Origin: Colwellia sp.
GTDB lineage: Bacteria > Pseudomonadota > Gammaproteobacteria > Enterobacterales > Alteromonadaceae
Direction of reading: 5' to 3'
Length of the DNA: 11,744 nucleotides
Assembly: GCA_003521815.1 (NCBI GenBank)
Contig: DPHE01000064.1
Coordinates: 17,761-29,504 of the forward strand
The notes under the pieces were generated by a model that saw only the letters and a list, made by a program, of their open reading frames with translations, made no database searches and had not been told where the DNA came from. Both the position numbers and the translations under genes were made by a program. This document shows, one piece after another, positions 1-6,785 of the stretch. Each line of letters starts with the position of its first letter. Position 1 is the first letter of the stretch.

Positions 1-24
1 GATACTGAGATACTGAGATAGTGA
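1..24 (+). repeat. 8-bp tandem repeat, three units
   Basis: Units gatactga (1-8), gatactga (9-16) and gatagtga (17-24), the last with one mismatch. It sits at the coding position of the OmpA-domain TDSD segment and introduces a stop codon in that frame, so slippage duplication here may be one of the lesions in the remnant. The array may extend left of the window. Confidence 0.6.
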
Positions 25-207
25 TGTTGGTTGGATTAATTTGAAGTTATCAGAGCGTCGAGCATTAACAATACGTGATTATTTTGTTAAAAACGGCATG
101 TTGATTCTAACGACACTACCTTAGTTCGTGGTAAAACGGGAGAGTCGTTATTCAAGTGGAACGGGTATGTTCCAATTGTTATTAAATTCAAATTGATAAA
201 TTGTTGA
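1..207 (+). pseudogene. Remnant of OmpA/MotB-type C-terminal domain
   Basis: A short stretch reads as the conserved core of an OmpA-family peptidoglycan-binding domain. In the frame starting at 17, residues D-S-D are followed by an N and then LSERRA and DYFVKNG, which matches the usual pattern of the family (TDxxG...N..LSxxRA..V..YL...G). A stop (TGA, 14-16) lies just upstream in that frame. The reading frame breaks near 97-100, where the continuation VDSNDTT...GES moves to the next frame and ends at TGA 205-207. The normal order would be a divergent loop plus a GYGES-like motif, so the shifted part is still recognisable. I interpret it as a decayed gene end, not a working gene. What lies upstream of position 1 is unseen, so the size of the original protein is unknown. 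The family assignment rests on a short motif. Confidence 0.5.
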
Positions 208-270
208 AAAGGCCTATCGATTCACACTAATCTACGCACCTGTTCTTTTTTATACTCACTGAAAGCTTAA

Positions 271-1206
271 ATGAAATATTTTACTCGGATATTATGCTTA
301 GCTGTTTTATCAACATCAACATCAACATCACCACTCACCTTTACTTAGATTTTACTAGCTATGTTGAAAATCGCATTATGGAAGCTGTATTTGGTGAAGA
401 TAGAGCGGTTATGGAGCAAGCACTTGCTGCTCAAGGCTTGAATGATGAACTGGCTGAATTACTACCGTGTTATACTCAGTTATACATTGATTTAAAAGGG
501 CGTGATCCAGATGATGCTTTTTCTGGTGTCCCTTATACTAAAGGTCAATTATTTTTAATGTATTTAGAAAATAAATTTGGTCGTGATCACTTTTATACAT
601 TCGTTTTAGGCTATTTTGAAAGCCATGCTTTTCAAAGTTTGGGGACGGCTAATGTTGTTAAATATATAAAAGTAAAGTTAACTGACAAATGTCCAAATAT
701 TGTTAGTGATAAAGAAATTAACGTTTGGATTTATGACCAAGGTCTCCCTGTAGTGGCCTAGTTATGCGCCTAAACCAACCTCGACAGCTTTTAGTCTTAT
801 TGATGAGAAAATGACACAGTAGTTAGGCGATGAAGCCGGATTAATACAATTGTCAACATCGAATGGACTTTGCATGAATGGTTATACTTCATTAATAATT
901 TGCCGCTTGATATGAAGGTTGAACGTATAATTGCACTGGATAATGCCTTTGATTTAACACACAATAAAAATGCTGAAATCGCCTATGCGTGTATTTATTT
1001 TCGGTGCGCTCTGGCTATGATGCCGTTTACCCTGCGATGTCTGAATATTTAATTGCCATTGGTCGTCGTAAGTTAATAGTGCCTTTGTATAAGAACTTGC
1101 TCAAACAGAGGAAGGTAAAGCTTGGGCATTAAAAGTCTATCAACAAGCAAGGCCCGGTTATCATGGTTTAGCACAAGGTACTATTGATGGTGTTTTGAAA
1201 AAATAA
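271..1206 (+). pseudogene. M1-family aminopeptidase (leukotriene A4 hydrolase-like) pseudogene
   Basis: The intact family comprises zinc aminopeptidases with an N-terminal beta domain, a catalytic HEXXH...E domain and a helical C-terminal domain. Here an ATG at 271 opens a signal-peptide-like 25-codon segment (MKYFTRILCLAVLS...) ending at TAG 346-348. Homology resumes in another frame at 351 with FTSYVENR, the segment directly after the third zinc ligand; the N-terminal domain and HEXXH are gone. DLKGRDPDD and VPYTKG follow, then stop 759-761. A second frame carries SLIDEKMTQ then TAG 820-822. The original frame returns before 861 with EWTLHEWLYFINNLP and ALDNAFDLTHNKNAEIAYA. Apparent single-base losses near 991 (the Trp codon of the WYL...RSGYDA segment) and near 1091 precede the end ELAQTEEGKA...ARPGYHG, with TAA at 1204-1206. 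It cannot make an active enzyme. The C-terminal identification is strong; linking the signal peptide to the same gene is inference. Confidence 0.8.
309..332 (+). repeat. Short ATCAAC tandem repeat
   Basis: Three perfect copies of ATCAAC (309-326) plus a degenerate fourth. In the signal-peptide frame starting at 271 they encode alternating Ser-Thr residues just after the hydrophobic core. It may reflect replication slippage. Confidence 0.6.
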
Positions 1207-1317
1207 CCCTTCGACCCTTCGACAAGCTCAGGGTAAGCAGCTCAGGGCAAGCGGAACTATAATACCGTTCATCCTGAGCGCGAAGCAGTCGAAGGACGAC
1301 AGGCTCAGTATGAATGG
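1207..1317. repeat. REP-like intergenic palindrome cluster
   Basis: Three related pieces of a CCTTCGACAAGCTCAGG-type palindromic repeat are packed together directly after the pseudogene. The left arm contains two tandem slips: cccttcga twice (1207-1214, 1215-1222) and a 14-bp unit agctcaggg(t/c)aagc twice (1225-1238, 1239-1252). The right arm (about 1265-1295) carries cctgagc...gtcgaagg, the imperfect reverse complement of the left arm. Its first part, 1265-1279, also pairs with 1303-1317 at 13 of 15 positions, so several alternative hairpins can form. Repeats of this kind are known as dispersed non-coding REP-type elements in many proteobacteria. Whether a RAYT transposase mobilises this one cannot be seen here. 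Confidence 0.75.
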
Positions 1318-1345
1318 AAATAGAGCAAGTGTGTATATAAAATTT

Positions 1346-1368
1346 AAAGGCTCAGTTGAGCCTTTTTT
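1346..1368 (+). terminator. Rho-independent terminator upstream of glnS
   Basis: An 8-bp stem aaaggctc / gagccttt (1346-1353 with 1358-1365) closes a 4-nt loop and runs into a T-tract ending at 1368. It lies after the pseudogene and REP cluster and just before the glnS promoter, so it probably insulated the former aminopeptidase gene from glnS. Confidence 0.8.
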
Positions 1369-1390
1369 GCTATTCGCTGCTTAGAACTCT

Positions 1391-1399
1391 TGTTATAAT
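1391..1399 (+). promoter_or_regulatory. Extended -10 promoter of glnS
   Basis: TGTTATAAT is a perfect extended -10 element (TGn followed by TATAAT at 1394-1399). No good -35 box is seen at 16-18 bp spacing, which fits an extended -10 promoter. It is 39 bp upstream of the chosen glnS start. Confidence 0.65.
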
Positions 1400-1438
1400 A
1401 CTGCCAATTACGTTAATTATTTTTTAGAGGTTTTGTGG

Positions 1439-3109
1439 ATGTCGGAAGCTGAAAATCGACCTACCAATTTTATTCGTCAAATTATCGATACTGATCTTTC
1501 TAGTGGTAAACATAACTCAGTTCAAACACGTTTTCCACCTGAGCCAAATGGCTTTTTACATATAGGTCATGCGAAAGCTATTTGTTTGAATTTTGGTATT
1601 GCTCAAGATTACAAGGGATTATGTAATTTACGCTTTGATGATACTAACCCTGAAAAAGAAGACATTGACTATGTGCATGCGATTAAGAAAGATGTAGCGT
1701 GGTTAGGTTTTGAATGGGCTGGAGATATTCATTATTCTTCAGAGTACTTCGATAAATTACATGGTTTTGCTGTTGAGCTAATTGAAAAAGGGTTAGCTTA
1801 TGTGTGTTTCTTAAATGGTGAAGAAACTCGCGAGTATCGCGGCACGTTAAACAAACCAGGTAAGAATAGCCCTTATCGTGATACGTCAGTTGAAGAAAAC
1901 TTAGCTTTATTTGAGAAGATGAAAAACGGCGAGTGCCAAGAAGGTGAATGCTCGCTACGTGCAAAAATTGACATGAGTTCAAGCTTTATGTGTTTGCGTG
2001 ATCCGATTATTTATCGTGTTAGGTTTGCTCATCATCATCAAACGGGCGATAAATGGTGTATTTATCCAATGTACGATTTTACCCATTGTTTATCAGATGC
2101 TATTGAAGGGATAACTCACTCCATTTGTACACTAGAGTTTCAAGATAATCGCCGTTTATATGATTGGGTTATTGACAATGTTTCAGTGGCTTCAAGACCT
2201 CATCAGTATGAGTTTTCTCGTTTGAATCTTGAATACACTTTAATGAGTAAACGTAAATTAAACACGTTAGTGGAAGAAAAGTTAGTTGATGGTTGGGATG
2301 ATCCTCGCATGCCGACGATTGCCGCCTTTAGACGCCGTGGCTATACGCCAGCATCATTGCGAGAATTCGCTAAACGTATCGGTGTTACCAAGATGGAAAA
2401 TACCGTTGAAATGAGCGTGTTAGAAGCGTGTATTCGAGAAGATTTAAATGACAATGCACCACGTGTAATGGCTGTACTTGATCCGATAAAACTTGTGATT
2501 GAAAACTATGCTGAAGGCAAAACTGAAGCGCTAACGGTAAAAAATCACCCAAGTGATGAAAGCCAAGGGTCGCGTATTGTCCCCTTTAGTGGCGAACTTT
2601 ATATTGAAGCGGAAGATTTTAGAGAAGAAGCTAATAAAAAATATAAACGTTTAGTAATTGATAAAGCCGTGCGCTTGCGTGGTGCTTATGTTGTAACTGC
2701 TACGCGTTGTGATAAAGATGAAGAGGGTAATGTGACGACAGTCTATTGTACCTACAATGAAGATACGTTAGGTAAAAACCCCACGGACGGCACAAAACCT
2801 AAAGGGGTGATTCATTGGGTTGATGTTCAAAAATCACTTACCGCAACGGTCCGTTTATTTGATAGATTATTTACGGTGCCAAATCCTGCGGCTGAGACTG
2901 ATCTACAGAGTGTGATGAACCCAGAGTCATTGATTGTGATTGAAAAGGCGAAAGTAGAACCCTCATTAGCCAATGCTAAAGCAGAACAAGCCTTTCAGTT
3001 TGAACGTCAAGGTTATTTTTGTTTAGACAATGATATTCAAAACGCGGGCGATTTAGTGTTTAACCGCACGGTTGGTTTACGTGATACGTGGGCAAAAACA
3101 GCTAAATAA
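1439..3109 (+). CDS. glnS: Glutaminyl-tRNA synthetase
   Basis: This cytoplasmic class I aminoacyl-tRNA synthetase attaches glutamine to tRNA-Gln using ATP. The protein is 556 residues, against about 554 in E. coli, and starts with the near-identical MSEAENRPTNFIRQIID. The HIGH motif is at residues 41-44 within PPEPNGFLHIGHAK, and the KMSKS-type loop appears as MSKRK at 269-273; both ATP-binding signatures are intact. The Rossmann catalytic core is followed by the C-terminal anticodon-binding beta-barrels, with no truncation. I chose ATG 1439 over the in-frame TTG at 1433 because AGAGG (1426-1430) lies 8 nt before it and because the E. coli protein begins at the same residue. The gene is monocistronic, with its own promoter upstream and a terminator downstream. 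The identification is essentially certain. Confidence 0.98.
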   Translation: MSEAENRPTNFIRQIIDTDLSSGKHNSVQTRFPPEPNGFLHIGHAKAICLNFGIAQDYKGLCNLRFDDTNPEKEDIDYVHAIKKDVAWLGFEWAGDIHYSSEYFDKLHGFAVELIEKGLAYVCFLNGEETREYRGTLNKPGKNSPYRDTSVEENLALFEKMKNGECQEGECSLRAKIDMSSSFMCLRDPIIYRVRFAHHHQTGDKWCIYPMYDFTHCLSDAIEGITHSICTLEFQDNRRLYDWVIDNVSVASRPHQYEFSRLNLEYTLMSKRKLNTLVEEKLVDGWDDPRMPTIAAFRRRGYTPASLREFAKRIGVTKMENTVEMSVLEACIREDLNDNAPRVMAVLDPIKLVIENYAEGKTEALTVKNHPSDESQGSRIVPFSGELYIEAEDFREEANKKYKRLVIDKAVRLRGAYVVTATRCDKDEEGNVTTVYCTYNEDTLGKNPTDGTKPKGVIHWVDVQKSLTATVRLFDRLFTVPNPAAETDLQSVMNPESLIVIEKAKVEPSLANAKAEQAFQFERQGYFCLDNDIQNAGDLVFNRTVGLRDTWAKTAK

Positions 3110-3145
3110 AGCGATTATTTGTTGTCATAAAAAATAAGAATAAAG

Positions 3146-3177
3146 AAAGCCAATAATACAAAGTTATTGGCTTTTTT
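3146..3177 (+). terminator. Rho-independent terminator of glnS
   Basis: An 11-bp perfect stem, aaagccaataa (3146-3156) with ttattggcttt (3164-3174), has a 7-nt loop and a run of T to 3177. It starts 36 bp after the glnS stop codon. Confidence 0.9.
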
Positions 3178-3184
3178 CTACTTT

Positions 3185-3216
3185 ATACCAATTGAATTAA
3201 TGAATTCTATTGGTAT
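3185..3216. repeat. ATACCAATT-type intergenic palindrome
   Basis: Two 14-bp arms, ataccaattgaatt (3185-3198) and aattctattggtat (3203-3216), are inverted repeats with 13 of 14 matches around a 4-nt centre. It is AT-rich and has no T-tract, so it is not a terminator. From memory, palindromes beginning ATACCAATT recur between genes in Shewanella/Colwellia-type genomes; copy number here cannot be checked. Confidence 0.6.
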
Positions 3217-3233
3217 TACTTGCTATTAAATCT

Positions 3234-3261
3234 TTGGGATAAGCACGTTATACTTTATGAT
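3234..3261 (+). promoter_or_regulatory. Possible promoter of the Atm1-like transporter gene
   Basis: TTGGGA (3234-3239) and TATGAT (3256-3261) are separated by 16 bp, a weak sigma-70-like pair, and lie 35 bp before the start codon at 3297. As glnS ends in a strong terminator, some promoter must lie between 3178 and 3296; this is the best candidate I see. TATACT at 3249-3254 is an alternative -10 but lacks a spaced -35. Confidence 0.35.
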
Positions 3262-3296
3262 GAGCTTTCTCTATATTACCTAAATTACTCTAACCT

Positions 3297-5084
3297 ATGC
3301 GTCGCTCTAGTTATCCAGAACAAGAAATAACCTCTATTAATTGGCAAGCATTTAAACTTATTCTGCCTTACCTGTTTGAATTTAAAAACCGCATTGCTTT
3401 TGCTATACTTTGCCTAATACTGACAAAAGTTGCCAGTGTGTATTTGCCGTTTATTCTAAAAGATATTGTTGATACCCTAGATGCCAATGTGCCCAGCAAT
3501 TTGCAAGTTGCCATTGTTCCACTTGGTTTAGTAGCCGCTTATGGTATGACGCGCCTAGCCATTGTGGTGTTTGCAGAAATCAGAGATACACTTTTTGGTC
3601 GAGTGACTGAACGAGCAATTCGCCGTATTGGTTTAAAAGTATTTCGCCATTTACACGCATTGGATTTAGATTTTCATTTGAATCGTCAAACAGGCGGTTT
3701 ATCTCGTGATATTGAACGGGGTACTTCCGGCATTAGTTTTTTGATGCGCTTTATGGTGTTTAATATCGTACCCACGTTACTTGAAATAACCATGGTAGTG
3801 ACTATTTTATTCGTTAATTATGGTATTTGGTTTGCGCTTATTACCTTAGGCTCTATTATTCTTTATATCATTTATTCTGTGTATGCCACTGAGTTAAGAA
3901 CACGTTATGTGCGTGCCGCCGCCACAGCTGATTCATCGAGCAATACGCGCGCAATTGATAGCTTATTAAACTACGAAACTGTTAAATATTTTACTAATGA
4001 AGAATTTGAAGCGAAAGCCTATGATAAACAGTTATCAACGTGGGAACAGGCAAAAATTAAAAACCGTTTGTCTCTCTTTGCACTCAATGGTGGTCAAGCT
4101 TTTATTATCGCGGTGGCTATGACGTCAATGTTGGCTCTAGCTGCGGTAAAGGTTAGTGAAGAAGAAATGACGCTAGGTGATTTTGTGTTGATTAATGCCT
4201 TTATGATGCAAATTTTTATGCCACTAAACTTTTTAGGTTTTGTGTATCGTGAAATTAAAGGCTCATTAGCGAATATTGAAAACTTTTTTGGCTTATTGGC
4301 CAAATCACCTAAAGTACAAGATGCGCCTAATGCTAAAAAGCTAGCCATTAAAGAGGGGACAATAAATTTCGAGAATATTGAGTTTTCTTATCATGAAAAA
4401 CGAAAAATCATTAAAAATATTTCTTTTCAGGTTAATGGTGGAGAAAAAGTTGCTGTTGTTGGCACCAGTGGCTCAGGTAAATCAACGTTAGTAAAACTGT
4501 TATTTCGATTTTATGATGTGAGTCGTGGCAGTATTTTAATTGATGATCAAAATGTTTCAGACGTTAGTCAACATTCTTTACGCCAACACATTGGTATTGT
4601 GCCACAAGACACGGTGTTATTTAATGACAGCTTGTTTGCTAATGTACACTATGGGGATCCTAAGGCGAGTCATGCACAGGTCATGGCAGCCATTAAAATG
4701 GCACATCTAACTAAATTTGTTGCCAGTTTACCTGATGGTGTAGAAACCAAAGTAGGAGAACGAGGATTAAAGCTTTCTGGTGGTGAAAAACAGCGTGTCG
4801 CGATTGCGCGTACCATATTAAAAAATCCGACTATTTTGGTGTTTGATGAAGCGACTTCATCACTTGATAGTCAGTCAGAACAGGCTATTTTAACGGCGAT
4901 AAATGAAGTGGCTAAAAACAGAACCAGTTTAGTGATAGCGCATAGATTATCTACCATTATTGACAGCGATAATATTATTGTGATGGATGAAGGCACTATC
5001 GTAGAGCAGGGTAATCATCAGCAATTATTAGCGTTAAATGGAAAATATAGTAAAATGTGGCAATTACAACAATCGACCAGTTAA
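3297..5084 (+). CDS. Atm1/HMT1-type ABC half-transporter (permease-ATPase fusion)
   Basis: A 595-residue inner-membrane exporter half with an N-terminal membrane domain (about six helices, roughly residues 31-320) fused to an ATPase domain (about 350-590). The nucleotide-binding motifs are intact: Walker A GTSGSGKST (389-397), Q-loop Q437, signature LSGGE (493-497), Walker B ending D517-E518, and the H-loop H549. The membrane part carries RQTGGLSRDIERG at 130-142, FNIVPTLLE and NYETVKYF, which are hallmarks of the Atm1/ABCB7 group. In mitochondria and in alphaproteobacteria that group exports glutathione-linked or persulfide compounds and helps with heavy-metal tolerance. It should function as a homodimer. 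No good ribosome-binding site precedes ATG 3297, so the start is plausible but not proven. The DUF1415 gene follows after 69 bp. The subfamily is well supported; the substrate is inference. Confidence 0.92.
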   Translation: MRRSSYPEQEITSINWQAFKLILPYLFEFKNRIAFAILCLILTKVASVYLPFILKDIVDTLDANVPSNLQVAIVPLGLVAAYGMTRLAIVVFAEIRDTLFGRVTERAIRRIGLKVFRHLHALDLDFHLNRQTGGLSRDIERGTSGISFLMRFMVFNIVPTLLEITMVVTILFVNYGIWFALITLGSIILYIIYSVYATELRTRYVRAAATADSSSNTRAIDSLLNYETVKYFTNEEFEAKAYDKQLSTWEQAKIKNRLSLFALNGGQAFIIAVAMTSMLALAAVKVSEEEMTLGDFVLINAFMMQIFMPLNFLGFVYREIKGSLANIENFFGLLAKSPKVQDAPNAKKLAIKEGTINFENIEFSYHEKRKIIKNISFQVNGGEKVAVVGTSGSGKSTLVKLLFRFYDVSRGSILIDDQNVSDVSQHSLRQHIGIVPQDTVLFNDSLFANVHYGDPKASHAQVMAAIKMAHLTKFVASLPDGVETKVGERGLKLSGGEKQRVAIARTILKNPTILVFDEATSSLDSQSEQAILTAINEVAKNRTSLVIAHRLSTIIDSDNIIVMDEGTIVEQGNHQQLLALNGKYSKMWQLQQSTS

Positions 5085-5102
5085 GCGATAATTAAGCGAT
5101 AG
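5081..5102 (+). repeat. 11-bp tandem repeat across the transporter stop codon
   Basis: ttaagcgataa (5081-5091) and ttaagcgatag (5092-5102) are adjacent copies with one mismatch; the first includes the TAA stop at 5082-5084. A third, degenerate start (ttaggcag) follows. This is probably a local duplication with no evident function. Confidence 0.55.
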
Positions 5103-5153
5103 TTAGGCAGCCTTAGGTCATAGTTAAACAAGCATTACCGAGTTGAATTTTTA

Positions 5154-5729
5154 ATGAAAATAGCAATAAATCCCGTTCAACAAAATGAAGTGTTAGCAAC
5201 GAAAGCATGGTTAGATGAAATTATTATCGGTCTCAATTTTTGCCCTTTCGCGAAAAAAGAATTTGTAAATAATACAATTCATTACCATTTATCAAAAACA
5301 GAGCAAGTTAAAACAGCCTTGCATGAATTTGTTGAGCAATGTCGGTATTTACAAAACCATGAAGAACTAGAAACTACGCTTATTATTTATGGTGATGGCT
5401 TTCGCAGTTTTGAACGCTACTTAGATTTAGTTGATTTCGCCAATGACTTACTCGTTGATTCTGGCTTTGAGGGGATATTTCAACTAGCGAGTATGCATCC
5501 TGAATATTGTTTTGATGGCGAAGAGTATGATGACGCGAGCAATTTTACTAATCGCTCTCCCTATCCTATTATTCATCTTATTCGTGAGACGAGTATGTCA
5601 AGAGTCTTGTCAGTCTATAAGGAACCGGAAAAAATACCAAAAAATAACATGAAGTTGGCACACAACAAAGGTGCTGGTTTTTTCCAGAAAGTGTTAACAC
5701 GCATTCATGAAAATCATAATAGTACATGA
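5154..5729 (+). CDS. DUF1415 family protein
   Basis: A 191-residue cytoplasmic protein of unknown function. It matches the DUF1415 pattern throughout: TKAWLDEIIIGLNFCPFAK (residues 16-34) with the invariant N-x-C-P-F core (C30), ETTLIIY (73-79), the segment LASMHPEYCFDG (111-122), and the very conserved NFTNRSPYPIIHLIRE (130-145). There is no signal peptide or membrane segment. Conserved Cys, His and Asp/Asn residues could bind metal or form an active site, but no activity is established to my knowledge. ATG 5154 is chosen because it is the first start giving the full domain; no clear Shine-Dalgarno precedes it. It is 69 bp downstream of the Atm1-like gene with no terminator between them, so co-transcription is likely. 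The family call is firm; the function is unknown. Confidence 0.9.
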   Translation: MKIAINPVQQNEVLATKAWLDEIIIGLNFCPFAKKEFVNNTIHYHLSKTEQVKTALHEFVEQCRYLQNHEELETTLIIYGDGFRSFERYLDLVDFANDLLVDSGFEGIFQLASMHPEYCFDGEEYDDASNFTNRSPYPIIHLIRETSMSRVLSVYKEPEKIPKNNMKLAHNKGAGFFQKVLTRIHENHNST

Positions 5730-5735
5730 CGGATA

Positions 5736-5855
5736 ATGAGGTACTATCATAGTTCTGCTTTACTTATTGCAGCAGTACATTTTTTAGCGCTAGCAACGCT
5801 AGGACGTGAATTCACTATTGTTTTAAAGCTTTATCTGATAAGTAATCTTATGTAA
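5736..5855 (+). CDS. Possible 39-residue hydrophobic mini-protein
   Basis: An ATG 6 nt after the DUF1415 stop opens 39 codons ending in TAA at 5853-5855. The product has a short polar start (MRYYHSS), one hydrophobic segment (ALLIAAVHFLALATLG, residues 8-23) and a second apolar tail. It could be a single-pass small membrane protein, or the leftover signal peptide of a lost gene. GG at 5731-5732 is too close to the ATG to be a convincing ribosome-binding site, although coupling to the preceding gene is possible. I do not recognise a family, and a chance ORF is a real possibility. Confidence 0.25.
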   Translation: MRYYHSSALLIAAVHFLALATLGREFTIVLKLYLISNLM

Positions 5856-5862
5856 ATTCAGA

Positions 5863-5868
5863 TATAAT
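5863..5868 (+). promoter_or_regulatory. Possible -10 box of the membrane protein gene
   Basis: A perfect TATAAT lies 53 bp before the TTG start at 5922. I see no matching -35 hexamer at 16-18 bp and no TG extension, so this is a candidate only. Confidence 0.3.
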
Positions 5869-5921
5869 AACCGTTAATTATTGTTTTATTTTATTCTTTT
5901 ATTAGAAATAAGGGTATTGGT

Positions 5922-6755
5922 TTGCCAGAAAAAATTACTATTGTACAAGTTGGTGGCAGTATTGAGCGTGCATTGAAAGGCGACTATAAAATTGATGTTA
6001 AGGCGATTTTAACTGAATCTTGGCAACAAACACTAAGGTCTCGATTAGCTATTAATCTAGGGTTACTTTTTTCTTTAGTGCTTGGCATGTTAGTTTCCTT
6101 TGTTGCGAGTAGTTACCTTGGCGGCATTGAAAATGTATTAGTTGATCCTCAAGCGGGGATGTTATTAAATGTTGTGGTTACCGTTGCTATTTGGCCTTTT
6201 ATGGCTGGTGTTGAAATGATGGGCGTTCAACATGCTGTTGGCATGAAGACTCATGCGAAAATGATTTTTTCATTCCTTACTCGGGCTAGTTGGGTCGTGT
6301 TGTGCGCACTATTTACCTCAGTACTTATCAGTATTGGTTTTCAGTTATTTATTGTACCTGGAATTTTTCTAGCAGTAACATTGTCGTTGACGGTACCCCT
6401 GGTAATAGAAAAAAAGATGATGCCAATGAAGGCTATTATTTTATCGATTAAAGCGTTGCGGTTTAAGTTCTTTTCACTATTAACCTTATATGCTCTTTTA
6501 CTTTTATTACTTGTTGTCTTATTACTTCCGTTTATTTTCTTACTTGAATCAAGCGTTGCGCCATTGGGTATTGTTATTTTCTTGATTGGAATATCGTTTC
6601 TTGCGCCATTATTTTATAATGCTAAAGGCATTATATATCGTGAAGTTTTCGGTATTAGTATTGCAAAGAGCAATGATACTGATATACCTCATAATGATGA
6701 TGACTCAACATCGAATAAAGTAGATTCTGGTTCCAATGATACCTTTTCAGCATAG
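5922..6755 (+). CDS. Polytopic inner-membrane protein of unknown function
   Basis: A 277-residue protein with about six predicted transmembrane helices (roughly 43-65, 80-100, 122-140, 141-161, 184-208, 212-233) and a hydrophilic C-terminal tail (about 249-277) rich in Asp, Asn and Ser. The segment VPGIFLAVTLSLTVPLVIE, followed by a helix with SIKALRFKFF, resembles the VPGI...P...A...S pattern of YciC/UPF0259-like and glycerophosphodiester-phosphodiesterase membrane-domain proteins; I take this as fold-level similarity only. The start is a TTG at 5922, supported by TAAGGG (5909-5914) 7 nt upstream; there is no ATG that includes the N-terminal region. The glucosaminidase gene follows after 30 bp, suggesting a two-gene unit. 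I cannot assign a function. Confidence 0.85.
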   Translation: MPEKITIVQVGGSIERALKGDYKIDVKAILTESWQQTLRSRLAINLGLLFSLVLGMLVSFVASSYLGGIENVLVDPQAGMLLNVVVTVAIWPFMAGVEMMGVQHAVGMKTHAKMIFSFLTRASWVVLCALFTSVLISIGFQLFIVPGIFLAVTLSLTVPLVIEKKMMPMKAIILSIKALRFKFFSLLTLYALLLLLLVVLLLPFIFLLESSVAPLGIVIFLIGISFLAPLFYNAKGIIYREVFGISIAKSNDTDIPHNDDDSTSNKVDSGSNDTFSA

Positions 6756-6758
6756 TCA

Positions 6759-6764
6759 TATAAT
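6759..6764 (+). promoter_or_regulatory. Possible internal -10 box before the Bax-like gene
   Basis: TATAAT lies 21 bp before ATG 6786 in the short gap after the membrane-protein gene. No good -35 element is visible. It could be chance in AT-rich DNA. Confidence 0.2.
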
Positions 6765-6785
6765 GCTGATAGGTATGGGGCATTT

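Noticed and set aside
1..1432. Mobile element explanation for the degraded segment
   Set aside because: No transposase, integrase, IS-like terminal repeats or target duplication seen; only decayed genes and REP-like repeats.
1683..1982. 99-codon minus-strand ORF inside glnS
   Set aside because: Antisense to a highly conserved coding region, with no domain; a shadow frame.
5790..5802. Hairpin CTAGC-AAC-GCTAG after DUF1415 as a terminator
   Set aside because: Only a 5-bp stem with no following T-run; it also lies inside the possible mini-ORF.
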